Assembly (NCBI GenBank): GCA_964473355.1
Contig: CAYYOS010000026.1
Location: 1 to 21,593, forward strand
Source: CAYYOS01 sp964473355
GTDB taxonomy: Bacteria; Pseudomonadota; Gammaproteobacteria; Burkholderiales; REEB80
DNA length: 21,593 nt
Direction of reading: 5' to 3'
Part shown: positions 1 to 7,870 of the stretch, piece by piece
Layout: each line of letters opens with the position of its first letter
Position numbering within the stretch: the stretch's first letter is position 1
Made by a program: the position numbers and the translations under genes
Notes under the pieces: generated by a model
What the model saw: only the letters and a program-made list of their open reading frames with translations
The model's database searches: none
What the model was told of the DNA's origin: nothing

Positions 1-110
1 AAATTAAGCGGAAACGCACCCACGGTTTTTTGGTGCGCATGAAAACCAAGGGCGGGCGTGCGGTTATCCGGGCGCGTCGCGCTAAAGGGCGAGCAGTTTT
101 AAGCGTTTAG
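1..110 (+). CDS. rpmH: 50S ribosomal protein L34, C-terminal part (5' end outside window)
   Basis: Reading from base 3, the frame gives 35 residues beginning IKRKRTHGFLVRMKTKGG and ending RAKGRAVLSV before a TAG stop. This is the strongly conserved, very basic C-terminal three quarters of large-subunit ribosomal protein L34, which is normally 44-46 residues; about 9-10 N-terminal residues lie off the left edge. L34 binds 23S rRNA and is among the smallest ribosomal proteins. The stop is followed after 7 bases by rnpA, the arrangement found in nearly all bacteria, where rpmH is the first gene of the operon and dnaA usually lies divergent on the other side. Identification is secure from sequence and context. 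Confidence 0.95.
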   Translation, partial: IKRKRTHGFLVRMKTKGGRAVIRARRAKGRAVLSV

Positions 111-117
111 CCTAAGG

Positions 118-480
118 ATGCCTGGCTTGCCAGCGTACCAAAGGCTCTTCAATAAAACGGAAATTTCCTCCGTTCTTAATTTTAAATGCCGGACCTCGGG
201 CGAAACGCTGAGCGTTCTGGCCAAACCCAACGCGCTTACTTATTCCCGTATGACGGTCATCAGCCCCAAAAAAATCAGCGCTCGCGCCGTAACCCGAAAT
301 TATCACAAGCGCTTATTGCGCTCGCTGTTTTACGAACAGCAGGCGTTACTAACCGCTACCCACGCGGATTTAGTGTTTATGGTAAAAAAATCGTTTGACC
401 GGTCAGCGTGCGCGGCCATTCGCCGTGACCTCCACACGCTCCTTTGCGCTATGAACAAAAAGCTCGAACGCCTTTGTTGA
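118..480 (+). CDS. rnpA: ribonuclease P protein component
   Basis: This encodes the 120-residue protein subunit of RNase P, which helps the catalytic RNA trim 5' leaders from tRNA precursors. Length and position directly after rpmH fit the family. The N-terminal YQRLFNKTEISSVL corresponds to the usual 'RLLK..dF..V' start, and the late segment HADLVFMVKKSFDRSA matches the 'D.V...r..f' strand. The basic helix is ARAVTRNYHKRLLR (residues 55-68), so the family's RNR box is RNY at residues 60-62; as I recall, Neisseria also has RNY there. The usual RLG before the lysines is replaced by RMT. ATG at 118 leaves only 7 bases after rpmH and no good ribosome site. The 3' end overlaps yidD. Confidence 0.93.
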   Translation: MPGLPAYQRLFNKTEISSVLNFKCRTSGETLSVLAKPNALTYSRMTVISPKKISARAVTRNYHKRLLRSLFYEQQALLTATHADLVFMVKKSFDRSACAAIRRDLHTLLCAMNKKLERLC

Positions 481-686
481 AATTTCTCCTCATCAAGCTC
501 ATACAGGGCTATCGGTACAGCCTCAGCCCCTTATTGGGCGCGCGCTGCCGCTTTTATCCAAGTTGTTCTTGCTATGCCGAAGAGGCCTTGTCCCGGTTTG
601 GCTTACGCCGTGGCTTAAGTTTGGCACTACAACGTCTTTTGCGCTGTCATCCGGGTCACCCGGGCGGCGTTGACCCTTTACCATAG
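444..686 (+). CDS. yidD: membrane protein insertion efficiency factor YidD
   Basis: This is a small inner-face membrane-associated protein that assists YidC-dependent insertion. The family signature is plain: an amphipathic N-terminal helix (LIKLIQGYRYSLSPLLGARC), then CRFYPSCSCYAEEAL, and a C-terminal RCHPGHPGGVDPLP, a close match to the usual RCHPW..GG.DPVP. The length of 80 residues is normal. No ATG lies in frame at the front. The longest version starts with TTG at 444, inside rnpA; TTG at 474 or 477 would give about 70 residues and a shorter overlap, and is equally possible. The stop is 8 bases before yidC. The order rnpA-yidD-yidC is near universal in proteobacteria. Confidence 0.9.
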   Translation: MRYEQKARTPLLKFLLIKLIQGYRYSLSPLLGARCRFYPSCSCYAEEALSRFGLRRGLSLALQRLLRCHPGHPGGVDPLP

Positions 687-694
687 GGGCCCCC

Positions 695-2326
695 GTGGAC
701 ATCCAGCGTCTCGTCGTTTTTTTTGTATTTACCTTCTCCTTGTTGTTGCTTTGGGACGCCTGGCAGCGCCAGCAAGCTCCCGTCACTCAAGAAGCGGCGT
801 CGCCCAGCGCGCGGCCTGCCCCCAGCCGGCCACCGGTCGCCGCCCCGCCGAGCGCCACCAGCTTGGTTCCCCAAGGGTTGGCGGGCGAAAAAATAGCCGT
901 GCGCACCGATATACTCGCGGCGCAAATAAACACGTTAGGCGGTGACTTGCAATACCTGGAGTTACTAAGCCACCGGCACGCGCTGGATAAGAAGAAAAAC
1001 CTGGTGCTGTTTAGCTCCTCACAACCAAATCGCTATCTCGCCCAAACCGGCTTAATCGGCCCGGGCCTGCCTACCCACATCACCAACTTCAAAGCGGATA
1101 AGCTTACGTATGACTTGCCCGCCAACCAAACTCAATTGGCGGTGCCGCTGGTTTGGGAGGATGCGAACGTAAGGGTGATTAAAACCTATGTTTTTACTCG
1201 AGGCAGCCACCTCATAGACGTCAGCTATAAGATAGAAAACCGTGGCGCCGCCACCGTCGCGCCAGATGTATATTATCAGCTGGTTCGAGACGGTAAACCG
1301 CCGCCGGGTGACTCTTCGCTAATCCCGACCTATACGGGAGCCGCCATTTACACGGCCGAACAGAAATTTAAGAAAATTGGTTTCTCCGATATGGCGAATG
1401 GGAAGGTGGCGCCGCTGCAAGCAAATAACGGCTGGGTGGCTATGCTCCAGCATTATTTTGTCAGCGCATGGTTGCCAAAATCCGCCGGCGAGCGGGAATT
1501 CTACGGCAAGGCGCTGAAAGACGGTACTTACGCGGCGGGCGTGATCATGCTGCAGCCCTTGGGCAAGATTGCCCCAGGCGAAGCCAAGCAATTTGACGTC
1601 ACCCTGTATGCCGGGCCTCAGGTGCAATCCAAACTGGCCGAGCTGGCGCCGGGGCTGGATCTCACCGTTGACTATGGTTGGTTAACCATTATCGCCGCGC
1701 CGCTTTTCTGGGTGTTAGCGTTTATCTATAAAGGCGTGGGAAACTGGGGTGTCGCTATTATTCTGCTTACCGTGCTGATTAAAATCATCTTTTATCCTTT
1801 GTCAGCCAAGAGCTATCACTCGATGGCGCAAATGCGCGTATTGGCGCCCAAACTGCAGCGCCTCAAAGAGCAATACGGCGACGATAGGCAAAAGCTGCAG
1901 GCCGCCATGATGGACTTATATAAAAACGAAAAAATAAACCCCTTGGGGGGCTGCTTGCCGATCTTGGTGCAAATCCCTGTCTTTATTGCCTTATATTGGG
2001 TGCTGCTGGCGAGCGTGGAAATGCGCCACGCACCATTTATGCTGTGGATCACCGACCTGTCTTCGCCAGACCCCTACTATATCCTACCGATCATTATGGG
2101 CTTGACGATGATCATACAAACCAAGCTCAACCCCACGCCGCCTGATCCGATACAGGCCAAGGTAATGATGATTATGCCCGTCGTGTTTAGTGTGTTTTTC
2201 TTTTTCTTTCCGGCCGGCTTAGTGCTTTACTGGGTAGTCAACAACGTCCTTTCGATCGCGCAGCAGTGGATGATTAATCGTTCCCTCGAGCGCGCGGTGA
2301 CAACCAAAGGGCATGGTAAAGCCTGA
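695..2326 (+). CDS. yidC: membrane protein insertase YidC
   Basis: The inner-membrane insertase and chaperone acts alone or with SecYEG. The 543-residue length fits the Gram-negative type. The GTG start gives MDIQRLVVFFVFTFSLLLLWDAW, the classic N-terminal segment with the first membrane helix (about 5-23), followed by a proline/alanine-rich linker (about 26-60). The periplasmic P1 beta domain spans about 65-325. The conserved insertase core begins near 329, with helices around 329-350, 353-372, 420-440, 465-480 and 495-515. The hydrophilic-groove basic residue is Lys363 in VLIKIIFYPLS, where E. coli has Arg. The cytoplasmic hairpin (about 375-410) is charged. It overlaps mnmE by 14 bases. 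Confidence 0.97.
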   Translation: MDIQRLVVFFVFTFSLLLLWDAWQRQQAPVTQEAASPSARPAPSRPPVAAPPSATSLVPQGLAGEKIAVRTDILAAQINTLGGDLQYLELLSHRHALDKKKNLVLFSSSQPNRYLAQTGLIGPGLPTHITNFKADKLTYDLPANQTQLAVPLVWEDANVRVIKTYVFTRGSHLIDVSYKIENRGAATVAPDVYYQLVRDGKPPPGDSSLIPTYTGAAIYTAEQKFKKIGFSDMANGKVAPLQANNGWVAMLQHYFVSAWLPKSAGEREFYGKALKDGTYAAGVIMLQPLGKIAPGEAKQFDVTLYAGPQVQSKLAELAPGLDLTVDYGWLTIIAAPLFWVLAFIYKGVGNWGVAIILLTVLIKIIFYPLSAKSYHSMAQMRVLAPKLQRLKEQYGDDRQKLQAAMMDLYKNEKINPLGGCLPILVQIPVFIALYWVLLASVEMRHAPFMLWITDLSSPDPYYILPIIMGLTMIIQTKLNPTPPDPIQAKVMMIMPVVFSVFFFFFPAGLVLYWVVNNVLSIAQQWMINRSLERAVTTKGHGKA

Positions 2327-3653
2327 GACCGTTGCGGCGATTGCCACGGCGCCGGGACGGGGCGGAATTGGCGTCATAAGAATTTCCGGGGCGTCGTTAA
2401 GCCCATGGTTGCCGCCACTACTAGGCAAGCAACTGCGGCCTCGCCAGGCCACTTTCTGCAACTTTCTGGACGCCGGTGGCCAAACTTTGGACCAAGGCAT
2501 CGCTATCTTTTTTCCCGCGCCCAATTCGTTTACCGGTGAAGACGTGCTCGAGCTCCAAGGGCATGGCGGCAACGCTGTATTGCAATTGATTTTGGCGCGC
2601 TGCCTGGAGCTGGGCGCCCGTCTCGCGGCACCCGGCGAGTTTACGCAACGCGCTTTTTTAAACAACAAAATTGATCTGGCCCAAGCCGAGGCTGTCGTTG
2701 ACCTTATCGACGCGGCTACAGCAGAAGGCGCGCGCAGTGCGATGCGCTCACTTACCGGGGAATTTTCGGCGCACATACAATCTCTGGTGACTGGACTGAT
2801 TGAGCTGCGTATGGCAGCCGAGGCAAGCATAGACTTCCCCGAGGAACAGATAGATTTTCTTAACGCCGACCGCGCCCAAACTAAACTCGCTGAACTATTG
2901 GCCCGTTTGGACGAGCTCTATGCCGCGGCCAAACGCGGGAGTTTACTTAAGGAGGGCCTAAGTGTCGTTTTAATAGGTCCGCCGAATGCGGGTAAATCCA
3001 GCCTGCTAAACCAGCTGGCCGGCGATGATTTGGCTATCGTAACCGCGCAACCCGGTACCACTCGGGACACTTTACACCACGACATTGCCATTGACGGTGT
3101 GCCGCTGCATATTATCGATACGGCGGGGCTTCGGGAGGGTGGCGACGAGATTGAAGCCCTGGGTATGGCACGTACCTGGGCTGCGGCGGAGCGCGCCGCT
3201 GTGGCGCTAGTTATAGTGGATGGCAGCCTGCCAGCGCAGCCCGACATCGCCGCTATTGTTGAGCGGATACCCCGGTCAACCCGATATTTAAAACTAATCA
3301 ATAAAATTGACATTACGGGCGTTCCGCCTCACGTTGAAACTCAAGCGGACGCCGCCCACGTTTACCTGTCCGCCAAAACCGGGGCCGGTATTGACTTGTT
3401 ACGCCTTGAGCTGTTGCGCCTGGCGGGCGGGCAGAGCGCCGGAGAGGGCGCGTATATGGCGCGAACCCGGCATCTCGAGTGTATCGCAGCCGCCCGCTCC
3501 GCTTTGACCGGCGCGCGGGATGTTTGGCATGAGCCAGAGCTGTTCGCGGAGGAGTTGCGCCGCGCACAGGACGCCCTAAATCGGATAGTGGGCGAGTTTA
3601 GCGCCGACGAACTGTTGGGTGAAATCTTCTCGCGGTTTTGTATCGGTAAATAA
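2313..3653 (+). CDS. mnmE: tRNA uridine-5-carboxymethylaminomethyl(34) synthesis GTPase MnmE
   Basis: MnmE is a dimeric GTPase that works with MnmG to put the carboxymethylaminomethyl group on U34 of certain tRNAs, using a tetrahydrofolate one-carbon unit. The N-terminal folate-binding domain (1-118) starts with the typical TVAAIATAPGRGGIGVIRISG. The inserted G domain has all boxes: GPPNAGKSS (about 221-229), PGTTRD (about 246-251), DTAGLR (about 269-274), NKID (330-333) and SAKTGAG (about 356-362). The C-terminal end FCIGK (442-446) carries the essential cysteine. The length of 446 residues is normal. The ATG start at 2313 overlaps the yidC end by 14 bases, suggesting translational coupling. 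A parS site follows the stop. Confidence 0.97.
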   Translation: MVKPETVAAIATAPGRGGIGVIRISGASLSPWLPPLLGKQLRPRQATFCNFLDAGGQTLDQGIAIFFPAPNSFTGEDVLELQGHGGNAVLQLILARCLELGARLAAPGEFTQRAFLNNKIDLAQAEAVVDLIDAATAEGARSAMRSLTGEFSAHIQSLVTGLIELRMAAEASIDFPEEQIDFLNADRAQTKLAELLARLDELYAAAKRGSLLKEGLSVVLIGPPNAGKSSLLNQLAGDDLAIVTAQPGTTRDTLHHDIAIDGVPLHIIDTAGLREGGDEIEALGMARTWAAAERAAVALVIVDGSLPAQPDIAAIVERIPRSTRYLKLINKIDITGVPPHVETQADAAHVYLSAKTGAGIDLLRLELLRLAGGQSAGEGAYMARTRHLECIAAARSALTGARDVWHEPELFAEELRRAQDALNRIVGEFSADELLGEIFSRFCIGK

Positions 3654-3664
3654 GTCACCCGCAC

Positions 3665-3682
3665 ATGTTTCACGTGAAACAT
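3665..3682. promoter_or_regulatory. parS: parS centromere site for ParB
   Basis: The 16 bases TGTTTCACGTGAAACA at 3666-3681 match the consensus bacterial parS palindrome exactly. Symmetry extends one base further each side, giving 18 bases of perfect dyad. ParB binds parS and spreads from it as a CTP-dependent clamp; with ParA it moves the origin region. The ParA and ParB genes are encoded about 2.5 and 3.3 kb downstream, consistent with an origin-proximal centromere. I saw no second copy in this window. Its place in the mnmE-mnmG gap, rather than inside parAB, is noted among the findings. Confidence 0.95.
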
Positions 3683-3694
3683 TTCCGGTATGAT
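3666..3694 (+). promoter_or_regulatory. possible weak promoter for mnmG, overlapping parS
   Basis: TATGAT at 3689-3694 is a good -10 match (5 of 6). Seventeen bases upstream sits TGTTTC (3666-3671), a poor -35 that is itself the left half of parS. Transcription would begin about 25 bases before the mnmG ATG. The -35 match is weak, so this is a candidate only; read-through from yidC-mnmE may suffice to express mnmG. Confidence 0.3.
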
Positions 3695-3726
3695 GGCAGT
3701 TTTTCTAAGGCGTTAATCTAGAGCCC

Positions 3727-5613
3727 ATGGAACATTTTGATGTGATTATCATTGGCGGCGGTCACGCCGGGACGGAAGCCGCCCTGGCAGCGGCACGCAT
3801 GGGCGCCAATACCTTGTTGCTGACGCAAAACATTGAAACCCTGGGGCAAATGTCCTGCAATCCTTCAATTGGCGGGATCGGCAAAGGTCATTTAGTCAAA
3901 GAAATTGATGCCTTGGGCGGGGCCATGGCCGAGGCTATTGACGAAGCGGGCATCCAGTTCCGCACGCTCAACGCGAGCAAAGGTCCGGCTGTTCGCGCCA
4001 CACGGGCCCAAGCTGATCGGGTGTTGTACCGGCAAGCCATTCGCCGGCGCCTGGAATCTCAAGATAACCTAAAAATCTTCCAACAAGCGGTGGCGGATCT
4101 GATATTAGACGGCGATAGCGTTACCGGCGTGGTCACCCAACTCGGCCTAAAGTTCAAAGCGCCGAGCGTGGTGTTAACTGCCGGGACTTTCTTGGCTGGC
4201 GTGATTCACGTAGGTTTGGCCAATTATGGCGCCGGCCGAGCCGGAGACCCGCCCGCCGCACAGCTAGCGCTGCGATTGCGTGAGTTTAAGCTGCCCGTGG
4301 GCCGGCTAAAAACCGGTACGCCGCCGCGCCTCGACGGGCGCACTCTTGACTATTCCGTCATGCAGATGCAACCCGGCGATGAGCCCACGCCGGTGTTTTC
4401 GTTTTTAGGCAACGCCGCCGCGCATCCGCAACAACTGCCTTGCTGGATTACCCACACCAATGAAAATACGCACGCTATTATACGCGCGGGCCTAGACCGC
4501 TCGCCGATGTATACTGGCGTCATCGAGGGCGTTGGTCCAAGATACTGCCCCTCAATCGAAGACAAGATCACCCGGTTTTATGAAAAAACCAGTCACCAGA
4601 TTTTTGTCGAGCCCGAGGGTTTGGGCACCCATGAAGTTTATCCCAATGGCATTTCTACTAGCCTGCCCTACGACGTGCAGCTGAATTTGGTGCGCTCTAT
4701 TCGTGGTTTTGAACGGGCCCACATCACCCGCCCCGGTTACGCGATTGAATATGATTACTTCGATCCGCGGGCGCTTAAACGCTCGTTGGAAAGCAAGGCT
4801 ATTGCTGGGTTGTTTTTCGCCGGGCAGGTCAATGGCACGACCGGATACGAGGAAGCTGCGGCCCAAGGCTTGCTGGCGGGGATCAATGCCGCGCGCTTGG
4901 CTGCAAATCAAGAGCCATGGACCCCGGAGCGCCACGAAGCTTATCTGGGCGTGATGGTGGATGACCTGGTAACCCGTGGGGTGACAGAGCCCTATCGCAT
5001 GTTTACCAGCCGCGCCGAGTACCGACTGATGCTGCGCGAAGATAACGCCGATTTGCGTTTAACCCCGGCTGGTCACGCGCTGGGTCTGGTGACGGCCGAG
5101 CGCTGGCAGCGTTTTTCGCAGAAACGCGAGGCCATTCTTCGCCAACAAACTTATATACAACACACCTTTATCCATCCCAAAAGCGTCGCAGCGAACGACA
5201 TGCTTAGCGTGTTTGGGCAGCCTTTAGAGCGCGAATACAGCCTGCTAGACTTGCTGCGTCGCCCCAACGTCAGTTATGCGCAGCTGATGAGTTTGCCTGC
5301 CAGCGGTTTATTGCCGCTCGCCGATGACGTGCGCGAACAAGTGGAAATCCAGGCCAAGTACCAGGGCTATATTGAACGCCAACAAGATGAAGTGGCGCGC
5401 GCCCAACACAACGAACACCTTGCGCTGCCGTTGGGCCTGGACTATAAAATGGTACGCGGATTGTCTGCCGAGGCGCAGCAAAAATTGAATTTGCATCAGC
5501 CCGAGACCTTGGGCCAGGCAGCACGTATTCCGGGCATAACGCCCGCCGCCATATCCCTGTTAGCGGTGCACTTAAAGCGCGGGTTCGGCAACGCCCTCAA
5601 ACAGCGCGCATGA
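3727..5613 (+). CDS. mnmG: tRNA uridine-5-carboxymethylaminomethyl(34) synthesis enzyme MnmG
   Basis: MnmG is the FAD-dependent partner of MnmE (gidA). Together they modify U34 of tRNAs reading split codon boxes. The N terminus FDVIIIGGGHAGTEAALAA (4-22) is the dinucleotide-binding fold. The family hallmark GQMSCNPSIGGIGKGHLVKE (41-60) carries the first conserved cysteine, and the YTGVIEGVGPRYCPSIEDK region (about 260-278) carries the second. The later AGQVNGTTGYEEAAAQG (about 363-379) closes the FAD site, and the C-terminal helical domain binds MnmE and tRNA. The length of 628 residues is standard. The stop overlaps rsmG by ATGA. Upstream is the parS gap of 73 bases. Confidence 0.97.
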   Translation: MEHFDVIIIGGGHAGTEAALAAARMGANTLLLTQNIETLGQMSCNPSIGGIGKGHLVKEIDALGGAMAEAIDEAGIQFRTLNASKGPAVRATRAQADRVLYRQAIRRRLESQDNLKIFQQAVADLILDGDSVTGVVTQLGLKFKAPSVVLTAGTFLAGVIHVGLANYGAGRAGDPPAAQLALRLREFKLPVGRLKTGTPPRLDGRTLDYSVMQMQPGDEPTPVFSFLGNAAAHPQQLPCWITHTNENTHAIIRAGLDRSPMYTGVIEGVGPRYCPSIEDKITRFYEKTSHQIFVEPEGLGTHEVYPNGISTSLPYDVQLNLVRSIRGFERAHITRPGYAIEYDYFDPRALKRSLESKAIAGLFFAGQVNGTTGYEEAAAQGLLAGINAARLAANQEPWTPERHEAYLGVMVDDLVTRGVTEPYRMFTSRAEYRLMLREDNADLRLTPAGHALGLVTAERWQRFSQKREAILRQQTYIQHTFIHPKSVAANDMLSVFGQPLEREYSLLDLLRRPNVSYAQLMSLPASGLLPLADDVREQVEIQAKYQGYIERQQDEVARAQHNEHLALPLGLDYKMVRGLSAEAQQKLNLHQPETLGQAARIPGITPAAISLLAVHLKRGFGNALKQRA

Positions 5614-6233
5614 CTTTGGCGCCCGAGCTTGCCCGCGGCCTTGCGGAATTGGATTTAAGTCTCGAGCCTGCTGTGCACCAAAAACTGCTAACTTACTTGG
5701 CGCTGCTCGAAAAATGGAACCAAGTGTATAACTTGACGGCGGTGCGCAATCCCCAACAGATGCTTTACGCACATTTGCTGGACAGTTTAGCGGTACTACC
5801 TTATCTGCCGGCCGGTGCCATAGTGGATGTGGGCAGCGGCGCGGGCTTGCCGGGCATACCGATCGCACTGGCGCGGCCTGACGCCCCCATAACTTTACTC
5901 GATAGCAACCACAAAAAAGCCAGCTTTTTACGTGAGGCAGTGATGCAACTTGGTATAGAAAACATCGCGGTCGTGTGCCGGCGCGTGGAAGAATTTTTAC
6001 CCGCGGAAAAGTTTGCGGTAGTCATCTCGCGAGCTTTTTCGGATCTCGCCGAATTTCTTCGTCTAACGCGTCACCTATGCGCGCCCGGGGGTAAATTTCT
6101 AGCCATGAAAGGCTTGCTTCCCTACGAAGAGCTTAACCAATTGCCGGCCGATATAACATTAGCGGATAGCCGACCTTTGCTCGTTCCCGGCGTAGAAGGC
6201 CAACGCCACCTATTAACGCTTGGCTTAGCGTGA
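5610..6233 (+). CDS. rsmG: 16S rRNA (guanine(527)-N(7))-methyltransferase RsmG
   Basis: RsmG (gidB) adds the N7 methyl group to G527 in the 530 loop of 16S rRNA, using S-adenosylmethionine; loss of it in other bacteria gives low-level streptomycin resistance. The methionine-binding motif is VDVGSGAGLPGIPIALARP (about 72-90), followed by LLDSNHKKASFLRE (about 95-108), which includes the conserved K and helix. YNLTAVRNPQQMLYAHLLDS (about 40-59) and VVISRAFSDLAEFL (about 137-150) are also typical. The length of 207 residues is normal. It starts at ATG overlapping the mnmG stop by 4 bases and ends in a GTGA overlap with parA, so mnmG-rsmG-parA is one coupled unit. Confidence 0.97.
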   Translation: MTLAPELARGLAELDLSLEPAVHQKLLTYLALLEKWNQVYNLTAVRNPQQMLYAHLLDSLAVLPYLPAGAIVDVGSGAGLPGIPIALARPDAPITLLDSNHKKASFLREAVMQLGIENIAVVCRRVEEFLPAEKFAVVISRAFSDLAEFLRLTRHLCAPGGKFLAMKGLLPYEELNQLPADITLADSRPLLVPGVEGQRHLLTLGLA

Positions 6234-6994
6234 GTAAAATTCTAGCGGTGACTAACCAAAAAGGCGGGGTAGGCAAAACGACTACCAGCGTAAATTTGGC
6301 GGCTAGTTTGGCGGCGGCCAAACAACGGGTGTTGTTAATCGACTTGGACCCGCAAGGCAACGCGACCACCGGCAGCGGTATCGACAAAAGCCAATTGCAA
6401 GAAACCGTCTACGACGTTTTGCTGGAACAACAACCCCTATCCAAAGTTCGCATCAGCACTTCTAGTCACTATGATTTAATCCCGGCGAATCGCGAGCTAG
6501 CCGGGGCAGAGGTGGAGTTAGTTGGGCTGACCCACAGAGAGAAGCACTTAAAAAAAGCACTGTTACCCATAGAGCAAGAATACGACTTTGTTTTAATCGA
6601 CTGCCCGCCCGCTTTGAATCTGCTTACCGTAAATGGCTTGTGTGCCGCCCACGCAGTGTTGATCCCCATGCAGTGTGAGTACTATGCGTTGGAGGGTTTA
6701 AGCGATCTGGTGCAGACCATAAAAAAGGTGCGCGAGAGTTTAAATCCCGACCTAGAAATCGAAGGCCTGCTGCGCACTATGTTTGACCCGCGTAACGCGC
6801 TTGCGCAACAAGTGTCCTCACAATTGCAACAACATTTCGGTGCCAAAGTTTACGGCACTATTATTCCGCGGAATGTTCGCCTGGCCGAAGCGCCCAGCTA
6901 TGGCATACCCGCGCTGATGCATGATCGCAATTCTAAGGGCGCGCAAGCCTATATGGCGTTAGCCGACGAGATGTTAGAACGCGTCGCAATATAG
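6230..6994 (+). CDS. parA: chromosome partition ATPase ParA (Soj family)
   Basis: This is a chromosomal ParA/Soj ATPase, which binds nucleoid DNA as an ATP dimer and is driven by ParB-parS complexes to separate origins. The deviant Walker A is QKGGVGKTTTS (10-20). LLIDLDPQGNATTG (about 35-48) is the A' motif, and DFVLIDCPPALNLLTVNG (about 119-136) is Walker B and after. RNVRLAEAPSYG (about 213-224) is typical of chromosomal ParA. The 254-residue length and absence of an N-terminal HTH mark the chromosomal rather than plasmid type. The start is GTG at 6230, overlapping the rsmG TGA; this gives MSKILAVTNQKGG, the expected beginning. parB follows 22 bases on. Confidence 0.97.
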   Translation: MSKILAVTNQKGGVGKTTTSVNLAASLAAAKQRVLLIDLDPQGNATTGSGIDKSQLQETVYDVLLEQQPLSKVRISTSSHYDLIPANRELAGAEVELVGLTHREKHLKKALLPIEQEYDFVLIDCPPALNLLTVNGLCAAHAVLIPMQCEYYALEGLSDLVQTIKKVRESLNPDLEIEGLLRTMFDPRNALAQQVSSQLQQHFGAKVYGTIIPRNVRLAEAPSYGIPALMHDRNSKGAQAYMALADEMLERVAI

Positions 6995-7005
6995 GCACAA
7001 CATAC

Positions 7006-7010
7006 AAGGA
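7006..7010 (+). promoter_or_regulatory. ribosome binding site of parB
   Basis: AAGGA lies 6 bases before TTG 7017. It is the only good Shine-Dalgarno match near the front of parB and supports the TTG start, since no ATG gives the conserved N-terminal MAKLKGLGRGLDALL. Confidence 0.7.
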
Positions 7011-7016
7011 ACGCTT

Positions 7017-7850
7017 TTGGCAAAATTAAAAGGCCTAGGCCGAGGGTTGGACGCGCTGTTGGGAAACGAACCAGGTTCGGCGCGCAATGAGACCTTGCGT
7101 CAGATTGACGTTGCCCGCTTGGTACCGGGAAAATATCAGCCGCGCACGCGCATGGATGAGGCGGCGCTCGCCGAACTCGCGCAATCTATAAAAAGCCAAG
7201 GTTTAATGCAACCTATTGTGGTGCGTAGCATCGCGTCCGGCCAATTTGAAATCATCGCCGGGGAACGCCGCTGGCGTGCCGCGCAACTCGCGGGCGTCGC
7301 ACATATACCCGCACTGGTGCGAGAGATTCCCGATTCCCAAGCGCTCGCCTGGTCGTTAATCGAAAATATTCAGCGCGAAGACTTAAACCCTTTGGAAGAA
7401 GCCAAAGGCTTAAACCGCTTGGTGCAAGAATTTGCCATGACCCACGATCAGGCTGCGCTGGCAGTGGGGCGCTCACGCAGTGCCGTAACCAACTTGCTGC
7501 GCTTACTTAATCTCTCTCCCGCCGTACAAGAGCTGCTTAACAATAATGCCATTGACATGGGGCACGCACGGGCGCTTTTAGGCCTCACTCAAACCAAACA
7601 AAACGAATTAGCGCGGCGTATTGTAAATAAGCAGCTTTCAGTACGCGAAACCGAGCGCCTAGTGGGGCAAAAACCAACGGCACCGGGTAAGGCAAAAAAA
7701 GCGGATCGCGACATTTTGCGGCTCCAAGAAACCCTATCGCAAAAATTAGGCACAGTAGTTACTTTGCGCCACGGTAAAAAAGGCGCGGGGCAGATAGTGA
7801 TTCGCTATGCGAATCTGGATGAACTCGAAGGCTTGCTAGCAAAATTTTAG
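7017..7850 (+). CDS. parB: chromosome partition protein ParB (Spo0J family)
   Basis: ParB is the CTP-dependent DNA clamp that loads at parS and stimulates ParA. In order: an N-terminal ParA-activating peptide KGLGRGLDALLG (5-16); the CTP-binding domain with P.KYQPR (38-43) and GERRWRA (82-88), plus ENIQREDLNPLEEAKG (about 117-132); the helix-turn-helix reading parS, HDQAALAVGRSRSAVTNLLRLL (about 142-164); and a C-terminal dimer domain ending YANLDELEGLLAKF. The length of 277 residues is normal. The start is TTG at 7017 with AAGGA 6 bases upstream. Its likely target parS is at 3665-3682. Only 20 bases separate its stop from the convergent iron-sulfur gene. Confidence 0.97.
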   Translation: MAKLKGLGRGLDALLGNEPGSARNETLRQIDVARLVPGKYQPRTRMDEAALAELAQSIKSQGLMQPIVVRSIASGQFEIIAGERRWRAAQLAGVAHIPALVREIPDSQALAWSLIENIQREDLNPLEEAKGLNRLVQEFAMTHDQAALAVGRSRSAVTNLLRLLNLSPAVQELLNNNAIDMGHARALLGLTQTKQNELARRIVNKQLSVRETERLVGQKPTAPGKAKKADRDILRLQETLSQKLGTVVTLRHGKKGAGQIVIRYANLDELEGLLAKF

Positions 7851-7870
7851 CCGAGCCCGCGCTAAGCGCG

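Noticed and set aside
2195..2210. T-rich run in yidC as a slippage or frameshift site
   Set aside because: The run is interrupted by C residues and encodes the phenylalanines of a normal membrane helix; the frame continues to the expected end.
3307..3567. Long opposite-strand and out-of-frame open frames inside mnmE, mnmG, topA and other genes
   Set aside because: They lie wholly within genes with clear family matches, show no motifs or ribosome sites, and are expected by chance in moderate-GC coding DNA.
7858..7870. CGCGC-TAA-GCGCG dyad between parB and the iron-sulfur gene as a bidirectional terminator
   Set aside because: The stem is only 5 bp and no T tract follows on either strand.
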